Shown here piece by piece: positions 9,361 to 16,336 of a stretch of DNA of 64,000 nt. The position numbers and the translations under genes are program-made. The notes beneath the pieces are model-generated. The model worked only from the letters and a program-made list of their open reading frames with translations, ran no database searches and was not told where the DNA came from. Source of the DNA: Deltaproteobacteria bacterium (GTDB lineage Bacteria > UBA10199 > JACPAL01); assembly GCA_016180845.1 (NCBI GenBank), contig JACPAK010000004.1, forward strand, positions 62,001-126,000, in the 5' to 3' direction. Numbering within the stretch: position 1 is the first letter of the stretch; each line of letters starts with the position of its first letter.

Positions 9361-10299
9361 CTAATTGGTGACCGTACAGCTTGTTGTAATGTCTTCTTCA
9401 CAAACCCCGCTTGCACCGATGACCGGTGTTCCGTTCCCAACATTCGTCGTACAACTCACCCCTGAAATGGCGGTACGGGTCGTCTTCCTGACAGTCACCT
9501 GACAAGAGGTCTTTGTCACTGAAATCTTCTTGGTCCTTGCTGCGCTAAAGGTACACCCATTGATGGTGGTTTCTCCGAGAGAGTTTTCCCATGTTAAGAC
9601 ATTCCCAGATCTTGTGTACGTCACATTGGTGCTCCCCGTTCCTTCAACAAAAACGGAGGTGACCACTTGTGTCTCTGACTCGCTTGTCACCGTATCTGTG
9701 ACTGTCACAAGCGGCGGAGGGCCAAACGGCCCAACCGGTGATTCAGGACAGGTCGTCGTGTAGCCCGACTCTACAATCCTCCATCCCAAGGGAAGCGTGC
9801 TGGCCGTTGTCGTCCCTCCATCATCATCACTCGAATCATTCGTCGTACTCGTAGTTACGCTTACGGAAAGTGTTGTATCGGAAATCTTCTTCGCCTTGGA
9901 ATCGGCAATCCCCGAGGCAGAAAAGACACAGGTCGCCCCTTCCGGCAAACTGTTGTTGGGCACAAAACAACATTCATTATCGGCGATGTCATCACTATCG
10001 ACCGAGGTGTGAATCACACCAGCAACTGCGGTATTATTGCAAACCAGTTTCAAAGTCTCCGTTGTGCAGGTCGAGGTATCGACCGACTTGTTAAAACTGA
10101 CACAGAAAGTTGCGTTTTTACCGACGGAAGAATTCGATTCGATCGTGTTTCCTAGATCGTCCTGGAAATTATCGACAGTCGGATCTGCTGCAGCCTCTTC
10201 CGTCGTCCCAACACTCGAGGCACACCCGATACAAAAAAAGGCAAGGCTAACCCCCCAAATAAACAAGGAAATTTTAACTGTTTTACTACTGACCATCAA
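9361..10299 (-). CDS. Lipoprotein with Ig-like domain, unknown function
   Basis: This 312-aa exported protein has a signal peptide ending in a lipobox (FFCIGC), so it is predicted to be a lipoprotein. Residues about 40-150 (VDNFQDDLGNTIESNS, CVSFNKSVD, LPEGATCVFSASGIADSKAKKI) resemble bacterial Ig-like 'Big_5' domains, and a Ser/Thr/Asp-rich linker follows (about 150-165). The C-terminal part is rich in Thr and Val with several cysteines, probably disulfide-bonded beta structure. It ends head-to-head with grxD 6 nt away. An in-frame ATG one codon later is an equally good start. Function is not known. Confidence 0.7.
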   Translation of the reverse strand: MMVSSKTVKISLFIWGVSLAFFCIGCASSVGTTEEAAADPTVDNFQDDLGNTIESNSSVGKNATFCVSFNKSVDTSTCTTETLKLVCNNTAVAGVIHTSVDSDDIADNECCFVPNNSLPEGATCVFSASGIADSKAKKISDTTLSVSVTTSTTNDSSDDDGGTTTASTLPLGWRIVESGYTTTCPESPVGPFGPPPLVTVTDTVTSESETQVVTSVFVEGTGSTNVTYTRSGNVLTWENSLGETTINGCTFSAARTKKISVTKTSCQVTVRKTTRTAISGVSCTTNVGNGTPVIGASGVCEEDITTSCTVTN

Positions 10300-10304
10300 A
10301 TCGA

Positions 10305-10598
10305 TTACATCCTACCACGACCTTGAAACCTTTTCATCCGAAAAAAGTAGGCGAGGAAAACCACCCCACTAAAGAAGATCAGATTCATCGTGGCGAAGAG
10401 CTTGAAGATCCAATCGGTTGAAAAAAGGGCTAGGGGCTCCATCGCCACCATACAGAGGTAAACCCCTGTAACCCAAAGAAGACTAAGATCGGCAGAGGAG
10501 CGTCTCTGAATCATTCGAACGATCAAGGGGATATTAAAAAAGGGGAGGATCACAGAGGCGACAAGTCCGATTTTTTGCCACAAAACAATCTGACTCAT
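10305..10598 (-). CDS. Small PQ-loop / SemiSWEET-like membrane protein
   Basis: This 97-aa hydrophobic protein has three predicted membrane helices (about residues 8-25, 40-58, 65-86). The block FFNIPLIVRMIQRRSSADLS followed by LLWVTGVYLC resembles the PQ-loop pattern (P-x2-VRMI-(K/R)-(T/R)-K-S-x3-LSL-x2-W) of SemiSWEET and MtN3 proteins, which transport sugars or other small solutes as dimers. Here the proline-glutamine pair is replaced by IPLI, so assignment is tentative. It lies upstream of the lipoprotein gene on the same strand (5-nt gap), probably in one transcript. AAGGAG lies 11 nt before the ATG. Confidence 0.6.
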   Translation of the reverse strand: MSQIVLWQKIGLVASVILPFFNIPLIVRMIQRRSSADLSLLWVTGVYLCMVAMEPLALFSTDWIFKLFATMNLIFFSGVVFLAYFFRMKRFQGRGRM

Positions 10599-10673
10599 AA
10601 GAAGTACTTCTCCTTATCTCATTATCAGCTCGTTGACAAATTGATCTAATAGAAGGATGGTCGGAAAGTTCTT

Positions 10674-11831
10674 ATGTCTCTCAAACTCCCAATTTATCTG
10701 GATAATCACGCCACCACACCTGTTGACCCACGTGTCTTTGAGGTGATGAAACCTTATTTTACGGAAATCTTCGGGAACGCCGCCTCGAGTACGCACCCGT
10801 TTGGTTGGCAGGCAGAGGCAGCGGTCGAAAAGGCGCGCGAACAGGTCGCCGCTCTGATCAACTCAGAACCCAAAGAGATTATCTGGACAAGCGGCACGAC
10901 CGAATCGATCAATCTCGCAGTCATCGGCGCTGCTCAACTCTATCGCTCTAAAGGAAATCATATGATTACCTGTGTCACGGAACACCGCTCCTCGCTCGGC
11001 CCCTCAAAATATCTCGAAACCCTTGGCTTCAAGGTCACCTTTCTCCCGGTTAATAAAGAAGGATGTCTGGATTTAGAAGAGCTCAGGAAGGCGATCAACT
11101 CTCAGACAATCCTTGTCTCCCTCATGGCGGCAAATAATGAAATCGGAACAGTCCATCCGATCGAAGAGATTGGCAAGATGACAAGGGAGAAAGGGATCCT
11201 TTTTCATGTCGACGCCGCGCAGGGGTGTGGTCGCATTCCTATCGATGTCCAGAAAATGGGGATCGACCTTCTTTCGATGTCGGCCCATAAGGTCTATGGG
11301 CCTAAGGGAACTGGGGCCCTCTACATCCGCAAAAAAAATCCCCATGTCCGTATCATGCCGATCCTCCACGGAGGGAGTCAGGAGGGGGAAATCCGTCCGG
11401 GAACCTTGGCGGTCCCGAATATTGTCGGGATGGGAAAGGCGTTCGAGATAGCCCGCCAGGAAATAACGGAGGAGTGCCAGCGCATCCTGAGATTTCGTGA
11501 AAAGCTAAAGGACGGACTCATGAAAAACCTCGATAACGTCTACCTGAACGGACACCCAACCCAGCGGTTAGCAGGAAATCTGAACTTGAGTTTCCCCCCA
11601 TTGCGATCAAGCGATATCATGTCAAACCTCCGGGATGTCGCCGTTTCCTCAGGCTCCGCCTGCGCCTCAGGATCCTTCGAACCTTCTTATGTCCTGAAGG
11701 CGCTTGGTGTCGGCGATGAAAGGGGTCGATCTTCTATCCGTTTCGGTATCGGCCGATTCAATACGGAAGAAGAGATCGATTACGCGATTCAGGCGGTTAC
11801 AGAGACAGTCAAGAAACTTCGTTCAGTTTAA
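10674..11831 (+). CDS. iscS: Cysteine desulfurase, IscS/NifS type
   Basis: This is a group I PLP cysteine desulfurase that provides sulfur for clusters and tRNA thiolation. The N-terminus (IYLDNHATTPVDPRVFEVM), the PLP lysine K206 (SAHKVYGPKG) and the catalytic C330 on the flexible loop (SSGSACASGSFEPSYV) are all IscS-like and distinct from the SufS in the same window. At 385 aa it is slightly short. No iscU, iscA or hscBA is adjacent, so it is an orphan next to the SUF operon and may serve tRNA-modification or general sulfur transfer. GGAAAG lies 5 nt before the ATG. Confidence 0.9.
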   Translation: MSLKLPIYLDNHATTPVDPRVFEVMKPYFTEIFGNAASSTHPFGWQAEAAVEKAREQVAALINSEPKEIIWTSGTTESINLAVIGAAQLYRSKGNHMITCVTEHRSSLGPSKYLETLGFKVTFLPVNKEGCLDLEELRKAINSQTILVSLMAANNEIGTVHPIEEIGKMTREKGILFHVDAAQGCGRIPIDVQKMGIDLLSMSAHKVYGPKGTGALYIRKKNPHVRIMPILHGGSQEGEIRPGTLAVPNIVGMGKAFEIARQEITEECQRILRFREKLKDGLMKNLDNVYLNGHPTQRLAGNLNLSFPPLRSSDIMSNLRDVAVSSGSACASGSFEPSYVLKALGVGDERGRSSIRFGIGRFNTEEEIDYAIQAVTETVKKLRSV

Positions 11832-12126
11832 TTCCTTCCTTAGCAAGCAGTCGTCTCTTTTTTCTCGCTCCCCCTCGACCACTATACCCCCCAATCCCAT
11901 TCGAAGCGACAATACGATGACATGGCACATGGGGGGCTAAGGGATTTTTGCCAAGCGCATTTCCGACAGCCCGGCAGGCCTTCGGACTTCCAATTGTTTT
12001 GGCAAGCCACCCATAAGTCCTCACCTCTCCTCGAGGAATCTCCAAAAGCGCCCTCCAAACCCTCTTCTGGAACGGAGATGCCTTCTGTTTTAGAATGAGC
12101 CCGATCATTTTTCCCTTCCCCTTCAT
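11809..12126 (-). CDS. ogt: Methylated-DNA:protein cysteine methyltransferase domain protein
   Basis: This 105-aa protein consists of only the C-terminal O6-alkylguanine-DNA alkyltransferase domain. It shows the arginine-finger helix-turn-helix (GEVRTYGWLAKTIGSPKACRAVG), the asparagine hinge (NALGKNPLAPHVP) and the active-site PCHRIV with the acceptor cysteine, so it can in principle accept alkyl groups. Alkyltransferase-like proteins replace that cysteine, and this one does not. Full-length Ogt has an additional N-terminal domain that is missing here. The start has a strong ribosome-binding site (AAGGAGG). The gene converges on iscS with a 23-nt overlap of 3' ends. Confidence 0.85.
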   Translation of the reverse strand: MKGKGKMIGLILKQKASPFQKRVWRALLEIPRGEVRTYGWLAKTIGSPKACRAVGNALGKNPLAPHVPCHRIVASNGIGGYSGRGGARKKRRLLAKEGIKLNEVS

Positions 12127-12135
12127 CCCCCCTCC

Positions 12136-12178
12136 TTATCAGTTTGATTGTATCAAAATGAGAAAATTATCAGTTTGA
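12136..12178 (+). promoter_or_regulatory. Direct repeats, possible activator-binding sites
   Basis: The 12-mer TTATCAGTTTGA occurs exactly twice, at 12136-12147 and 12167-12178, 31 bp start to start (about three helical turns). The copies lie roughly 105-145 bp upstream of the predicted start of the sigma-54-like promoter at 12256, where enhancer-binding proteins normally bind. They also lie just upstream of ogt on the other strand, so they could regulate either gene. No dyad symmetry is obvious within a copy. Confidence 0.4.
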
Positions 12179-12255
12179 GAATCGCGTTAAAAATTGACAA
12201 AATAAAAAAATCGTTTTAAATCAAATGGTTATAAATTTTGCGGCATTGCCTCTAA

Positions 12256-12274
12256 TTGGCATACGAAATGCATT
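12256..12274 (+). promoter_or_regulatory. Candidate sigma-54 (-24/-12) promoter
   Basis: TTGGCATACGAAATGCAT matches the sigma-54 pattern TGGCAC-N5-TTGCA at most key positions. The invariant GG (12258-12259) and GC (12270-12271) are separated by exactly 10 nt. Predicted transcription start is near 12283, giving a leader of about 29 nt to the GTG at 12312. A TTGACA at about 12196-12201 has no good -10, so a sigma-70 promoter is less convincing. Confidence 0.5.
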
Positions 12275-12311
12275 TTCTTCCCAGTGAAGGAGTTAATTAA
12301 AAGGAGATCCG

Positions 12312-12689
12312 GTGTCAATAAACTCGAATGAACCGAAGCTGGAAAGATTAAACGACATCAAAGAAAAATTGTCACAAAAGGGGCCTGCCCCTTCCGGGCC
12401 AGAACGTCCCTCTCCACTTTCTTCAGTAGATCAACTCATGAGTTTTGGACAAAAAATCACCTATACCTTTATGCATGAGAAAGAGGTCGGCTCTATTCAC
12501 TTCGATAAGGCGCGTCATGAGATTTATTACAAAGGACATAACCTTAAAAATATGGAAGTCGAGTCGGAGCATCTCAAGATGTTGGAGCAGATGAGGGTTG
12601 TCCTCAAATCTGATTCGAAAGGAAAACGTTTCGCCGAGGCGTATAGTCAGACCTTAGACAAATTGATCCTGCGAAAAAAGAAGTCCTAG
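12312..12689 (+). CDS. Hypothetical protein sharing a repeated motif with its neighbour
   Basis: I do not recognise this 125-aa soluble protein. It starts at GTG with AAGGAG 5 nt upstream. A disordered N-terminus rich in Pro/Ser (about residues 20-45) precedes a folded part beginning at SIHFDKARHEIYYKGHNLKNM and followed by charged helices to the end. That beta-hairpin-like segment resembles two segments in the next gene (MRWSFSGGKILLDGYDV and ITWSMEKGQFILNGINV), each followed by a helical region of about 50 residues. It is the first gene of a short operon behind a candidate sigma-54 promoter, 7 nt from the next gene. Confidence 0.65.
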   Translation: MSINSNEPKLERLNDIKEKLSQKGPAPSGPERPSPLSSVDQLMSFGQKITYTFMHEKEVGSIHFDKARHEIYYKGHNLKNMEVESEHLKMLEQMRVVLKSDSKGKRFAEAYSQTLDKLILRKKKS

Positions 12690-12696
12690 GGGTCAA

Positions 12697-13335
12697 ATGT
12701 CACGAACGCGTGATATCAGCTCTAAAGGCCGCGTTAGTCGCCCTCTAGGGCGACCGAGTTATCCTGCCCCACTGCCTGGTCTCGATCGAGACCTTACCTA
12801 CTACCGGGAAGGGATGCGATGGAGTTTTTCCGGTGGGAAAATTCTGCTGGACGGTTACGATGTCAACGAATTGATCTCCAACCCGAATGCGGAGATCGGG
12901 ATGTGGTTGGGGATCGCCGGTGGTCTTGATGACTATCGAAAAAAAGTAGTCAAGGAGGCAAGGGATCACAATCAGTTTGTCAGGTTCGAGGCTGTCATCG
13001 AAGCGCTTCTGGGAAAGGTCTTTGGACGTCTCAAAAAGGTTTACGATGAAAAAACAAGCGGCATCACCTGGTCAATGGAAAAAGGACAATTTATTCTAAA
13101 CGGCATCAATGTCCGTTCCTTTCTTGCCCTTTATCGTGTAAAGAGGACCGAGAAGGCGAGAAGGTTTCTGGAGGGGTTGAAGACCAAATTAGCACTGATT
13201 CTTAGAAATCCTGACCATGAGAAGATTCGGAAAACGGTTGAAGAGCTTTACGAGGAAATCACTGAAGAGCTTAAGTCTGGGTCGCCCTCTTCTCCCACTC
13301 GCACTCTGCCTGCTCCTCCTCATTTGGGCCGCTGA
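12697..13335 (+). CDS. Hypothetical protein with internal duplication
   Basis: This 212-aa protein of unknown family is built from two similar units: residues about 37-110 start with MRWSFSGGKILLDGYDVNEL, and residues about 123-190 start with ITWSMEKGQFILNGINVRSF. Each is a short beta-hairpin (W/F-x-G-x-I-L-x-G-x-x-V) followed by charged amphipathic helices. The preceding gene has one unit. The N-terminus is Arg/Pro-rich and the C-terminal 20 residues are Ser/Pro-rich. No signal peptide or membrane segment is seen. Its 3' end overlaps the apparent comEC start by 119 nt in another frame, so either comEC starts later or the genes truly overlap. Confidence 0.65.
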   Translation: MSRTRDISSKGRVSRPLGRPSYPAPLPGLDRDLTYYREGMRWSFSGGKILLDGYDVNELISNPNAEIGMWLGIAGGLDDYRKKVVKEARDHNQFVRFEAVIEALLGKVFGRLKKVYDEKTSGITWSMEKGQFILNGINVRSFLALYRVKRTEKARRFLEGLKTKLALILRNPDHEKIRKTVEELYEEITEELKSGSPSSPTRTLPAPPHLGR

Positions 13336-15469
13336 CCGATACCTCCCCCACCCCTTCCCGAAAGAGCTTCAAAAATTTCTTGGCGAAAAACAGACGTACG
13401 AAACAGTTGTCCTGTCGGCTCCAAAACAGGCCCGATCCGGATTTCGCATTGAAACAAACCTTGCCCTCTTGACCCTTGAGACCGAATCGGAACAGGACTT
13501 CCAGAGGGTTCAGGGTCTCAGACAGGGAGACACAATCTCCTTCACGACACGCCTGAAGCGACCCAACTGGTATAAAAATCCGGGCGGATTTAACTATCGA
13601 CGATTCCTGGAGAGGAAAGGGATCTATCTGACGGGATATGTCCCGGCTGAAAAATGGCGGATTCAGAAAAAAGAAGCCTCTTCACTCTTCTCGTTAGATC
13701 CACTGCGCCGTGAGCTCAAGAAAACGATTGATGCCGGGATTTCACCTCCAGCCAACAGCCTCCTCAAATCCCTTCTGGTCGGAGACACCTCGGGATTGAC
13801 ACCCGAAATCTGGGAAGACTTCCGAATCACCGGAACAGCACACCTTCTCGCCATCTCGGGCCAACATATCGCCATCATCGCAGCGATCTGTTTTGCCTTG
13901 TTCTCCTGGCTCTTAAAACGCTCTCCACGATTGATACTCGCCTTTTCTGTCAGAAAACTGGCGTTGCTCCTGACCATCATCCCTGTCATCGTTTATATCT
14001 TGCTTGCCGGCTCCCCTCCTTCCGCTGTTCGGGCAGGGCTCATGTTTTTCGCCACTGTCCTCGCCTTTTCTCTAAAAAGGGATCTGGACCTCCTCTCATC
14101 CATCGCCTTCGCAGCGATCATGATCACTCTCTTTGATTTCTCAGCCCCTTTTAGTCTCTCCTTTCAACTTTCTTTCCTCGCCGTTCTCTCGATGGTCCTT
14201 TTTCTTCCCCCTTTTCAGCAGAAGGCGCCTCGTTTGCTTCTCCCCCTTCTGGTGACAATTGCCGCGACACTAGGCACTGCTCCTTTAGCCGCCTATCATT
14301 TCCACCTGCTCCCGATCAGCGGTGTTCTCATGAATCTCTGGGCAGTCCCTTTCGTTGGATTTCTCCTCCCTTTAAGTGGAGCCTCCCTTTTCTTGATCTT
14401 GCTTTTGCCTCCGTTAGGAATGCTACTTCTTCCCCTTCTGGAAAAGCTCTCCCTCCTCTTTCTGGGACTACTGCACCGTTCCGCTTCCTGGTCCTTCGCC
14501 TATGAGGTTTACCCAACCGAAACGACCATTCTTCTGGTTTATCTCCTCCTCGCCCTCTTTCTAACGATCCTTTATAAAAAATGGATCCGATCATTCGCCC
14601 TCATCTCCATAGGACTTCTCCTCATGATCGGACTCAAACCACTCCTTTCTTCCCAAGATACCCTCAAGGTGACCTTCATCGATGTCGGTCAGGGGGACGC
14701 TGCACTGATCGAATCCCCTGAGGGACAGACGATCTTGATCGATGGAGGGGGATTTTTGATCCCCGATCAGAAGAATCTGTTCGATGTCGGACGAGAGGTT
14801 GTTGTCCCCTTCCTGAAGAGAAAAGGGGTTAAGAAAATTGATCTCATGATCCTCTCCCATCCGCATCCAGACCACTACGGAGGACTGGCCGCAGTCGTCG
14901 AGTCTTTTCCTATCGATGAATTCTGGTGGAATGGTCAGAAATTCCTCGATGAAAGCTTTGATCTCCTCATGAAGGCTTTGGAAAAGAATCAAACGAAAAT
15001 TCAAAAGGTCAGCGCCCCCTTCGTTCGAGACATCGGTCCACTTCAATTCTCCATGATTCATCCAGAAAAAATTGACCGTTCTCAAAACATCAACAACAAC
15101 TGCCTCGCCGTTCGAGCGACCTTCAAGGATGTCAGTTTCTTTTTTGCCGGTGATATTGAAAAGGATGCCGAAGAGGAAATTATTCGTAAAGGAATAAAAA
15201 TTGAATCAACCGTCCTGAAGATCCCCCACCATGGGAGTCGAACCTCCAGTTCGGTCCCTTTCATCGACACGGTAAAACCACGATATGGCGTGGTGAGCCT
15301 CTCTGAAGGAAACCACTTTGGCTTCCCTCACCCCGGTATCTTGGAAAAATATGAGCGGCGTGATGTTCAACTCTTCCGAACAGATAGAAATGGTGCCGTA
15401 ACCTTTGAATCCGATGGCAAGAAAATCGAGGTGAAGCGCTATCTCTTTCCCAAATTCTCCCAGGACTGA
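13217..15469 (+). CDS. comEC: ComEC/Rec2-family DNA uptake protein
   Basis: ComEC forms the inner-membrane channel for single-stranded DNA in natural transformation. The 750-aa protein has the full three-part architecture: an N-terminal hydrophobic segment and OB-like DUF4131 (to about 150, with NPGGFNYRRFLERKGIYLTGY), the multi-helix Competence domain (about 170-480, with GDTSGLTPEIWEDFRITGTA and LLAISGQHIAIIAA), and a C-terminal metallo-beta-lactamase-like domain (VTFIDVGQGDAALIE, LSHPHPDHYGG, IPHHGSRTSSS). The first ATG has no ribosome-binding site and overlaps the previous gene by 119 nt, so an internal TTG or CTG start near 13238-13262 is possible. No other competence gene is in the window. 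Confidence 0.93.
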   Translation: MRRFGKRLKSFTRKSLKSLSLGRPLLPLALCLLLLIWAADRYLPHPFPKELQKFLGEKQTYETVVLSAPKQARSGFRIETNLALLTLETESEQDFQRVQGLRQGDTISFTTRLKRPNWYKNPGGFNYRRFLERKGIYLTGYVPAEKWRIQKKEASSLFSLDPLRRELKKTIDAGISPPANSLLKSLLVGDTSGLTPEIWEDFRITGTAHLLAISGQHIAIIAAICFALFSWLLKRSPRLILAFSVRKLALLLTIIPVIVYILLAGSPPSAVRAGLMFFATVLAFSLKRDLDLLSSIAFAAIMITLFDFSAPFSLSFQLSFLAVLSMVLFLPPFQQKAPRLLLPLLVTIAATLGTAPLAAYHFHLLPISGVLMNLWAVPFVGFLLPLSGASLFLILLLPPLGMLLLPLLEKLSLLFLGLLHRSASWSFAYEVYPTETTILLVYLLLALFLTILYKKWIRSFALISIGLLLMIGLKPLLSSQDTLKVTFIDVGQGDAALIESPEGQTILIDGGGFLIPDQKNLFDVGREVVVPFLKRKGVKKIDLMILSHPHPDHYGGLAAVVESFPIDEFWWNGQKFLDESFDLLMKALEKNQTKIQKVSAPFVRDIGPLQFSMIHPEKIDRSQNINNNCLAVRATFKDVSFFFAGDIEKDAEEEIIRKGIKIESTVLKIPHHGSRTSSSVPFIDTVKPRYGVVSLSEGNHFGFPHPGILEKYERRDVQLFRTDRNGAVTFESDGKKIEVKRYLFPKFSQD

Positions 15470-15762
15470 TACCGCCACCCCAAGGCTTTCCTCTGAAGTG
15501 TTACACGAACGCGATACACCGAACTCCCTTCAGCGAGGTAGGTAAACGCCTCGACGGAGGCGAGATTCTTCTGGATCTCTTCGATATGATCGATCTCAAC
15601 CTTCTCGACCTTGTAGCGTCCGAAATCGGTCTCCTTGTATTTCTTTCCGTACTTCTTGAAGTGCTTGGTGACCACTCTTTCGGCGGTATGAGGAGACGGG
15701 AGCCGACCCCCACAAGCGGTCAATATAAAAAGGCAAACACCGTAAAGAAAAAATCTCTTCAT
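15439..15762 (-). CDS. Small lipoprotein of unknown function
   Basis: This 107-aa exported protein has a signal peptide ending in a lipobox (LFILTAC) and a basic, Lys/Tyr-rich mature part (TKHFKKYGKKYKETDFGRY). The pattern of a short alpha-beta domain ending in VYRVRVTLQRKALGWRYQSW suggests a small cystatin/NTF2-like or DUF4878-type fold, but I cannot assign it. It overlaps bcp by 4 nt (ATGA), so the two are co-translated. Its 3' end overlaps the end of comEC by 31 nt on the opposite strand. Confidence 0.7.
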   Translation of the reverse strand: MKRFFLYGVCLFILTACGGRLPSPHTAERVVTKHFKKYGKKYKETDFGRYKVEKVEIDHIEEIQKNLASVEAFTYLAEGSSVYRVRVTLQRKALGWRYQSWENLGKR

Positions 15763-16214
15763 GGATTCCCCCTCAAAACCTTTTTCGCCTCTTGGATATG
15801 CCGTTCCACCTGAAATTGGGAAGAGAAAATATGTCGAACGATCCCATCTGGATCGATCACATAGGTCACACGTCCTGGCAGAAATCCAAGGGTCGACGAA
15901 ACCCCAAAAAGTTTGCGCACCTTTCCTCCCTCATCGCTCAAGAGAATAAAGGGGAGTCGGTATTTTGAGGCAAAATTTTTGTGGGAATCAACTGAGTCCG
16001 AACTCACGCCAATCACCTCGGCCCCAATCCCTTTAAATTCCTCATACGCATCGCGAAAGGTACAGGCCTCCTTCGTACAGCCGGGCGTCTCATCCTTCGG
16101 ATAAAAGAAAAGGACGACCGCGGAACGACCCTTGAAATCCGCCAACCGGATTTTTCTCCCCTCCTGATTTTTTAATTCAAAATCAGGGACACTGTCTCCT
16201 ATCTGAATTGCCAT
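15759..16214 (-). CDS. bcp: Thioredoxin-dependent peroxiredoxin (Bcp/PrxQ)
   Basis: Bcp is a cytoplasmic thiol peroxidase that reduces hydrogen peroxide and organic hydroperoxides using thioredoxin. The 151-aa protein carries the peroxidatic C46 in the PrxQ motif YPKDETPGCTKEACTF, with a resolving C51 five residues on, the normal Bcp arrangement. The start is fixed by family alignment (GDSVPDFELKNQEGRKIRL) but lies one base after the tRNA-Val gene, leaving no room for a ribosome-binding site outside the tRNA. After tRNA processing the mRNA would be nearly leaderless. Confidence 0.94.
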   Translation of the reverse strand: MAIQIGDSVPDFELKNQEGRKIRLADFKGRSAVVLFFYPKDETPGCTKEACTFRDAYEEFKGIGAEVIGVSSDSVDSHKNFASKYRLPFILLSDEGGKVRKLFGVSSTLGFLPGRVTYVIDPDGIVRHIFSSQFQVERHIQEAKKVLRGNP

Positions 16215-16215
16215 A

Positions 16216-16287
16216 TGGGCGCCGCTGGGATCGGACCAGCGACCTCTTCCGTGTGAAGGAAGCGCTCTACCACTGAGCTAGGCGCCC
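16216..16287 (-). tRNA. tRNA-Val (CAC anticodon)
   Basis: A 72-nt cloverleaf is clear on the minus strand. The acceptor stem is GGGCGCC/GGCGCCC, the D-arm GCTC/GAGC with loop AGTGGTA, and the anticodon stem CTTCC/GGAAG with loop TTCACAC (anticodon CAC). The variable region is AGGTC and the T-arm is GCTGG/CCAGC with loop TCCGATC, which differs slightly from the usual TTCGATC. The discriminator base is A and CCA is not encoded. The bcp start codon follows after a single base. Confidence 0.95.
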
Positions 16288-16290
16288 GGG

Positions 16291-16311
16291 GAATTTTCCT
16301 TTCGAAAATTC
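16291..16311. promoter_or_regulatory. Perfect inverted repeat upstream of tRNA-Val
   Basis: GAATTTTC (16291-16298) and GAAAATTC (16304-16311) form an 8-bp perfect dyad with a CTTTC loop. It lies 4 nt upstream of the tRNA on the minus strand and 25 nt upstream of the next plus-strand gene, whose probable -10 (TATAAC, 16322-16327) follows it. It may be an operator or a promoter-proximal hairpin. There is no T-tract. Confidence 0.35.
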
Positions 16312-16336
16312 TGATCTGTCGTATAACGACTGAAGC

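Noticed and set aside
12196-12235. TTGACA at 12196 as a sigma-70 promoter for the 12312 gene
   Set aside because: No acceptable -10 lies 16-18 nt downstream; the -24/-12 element fits better.
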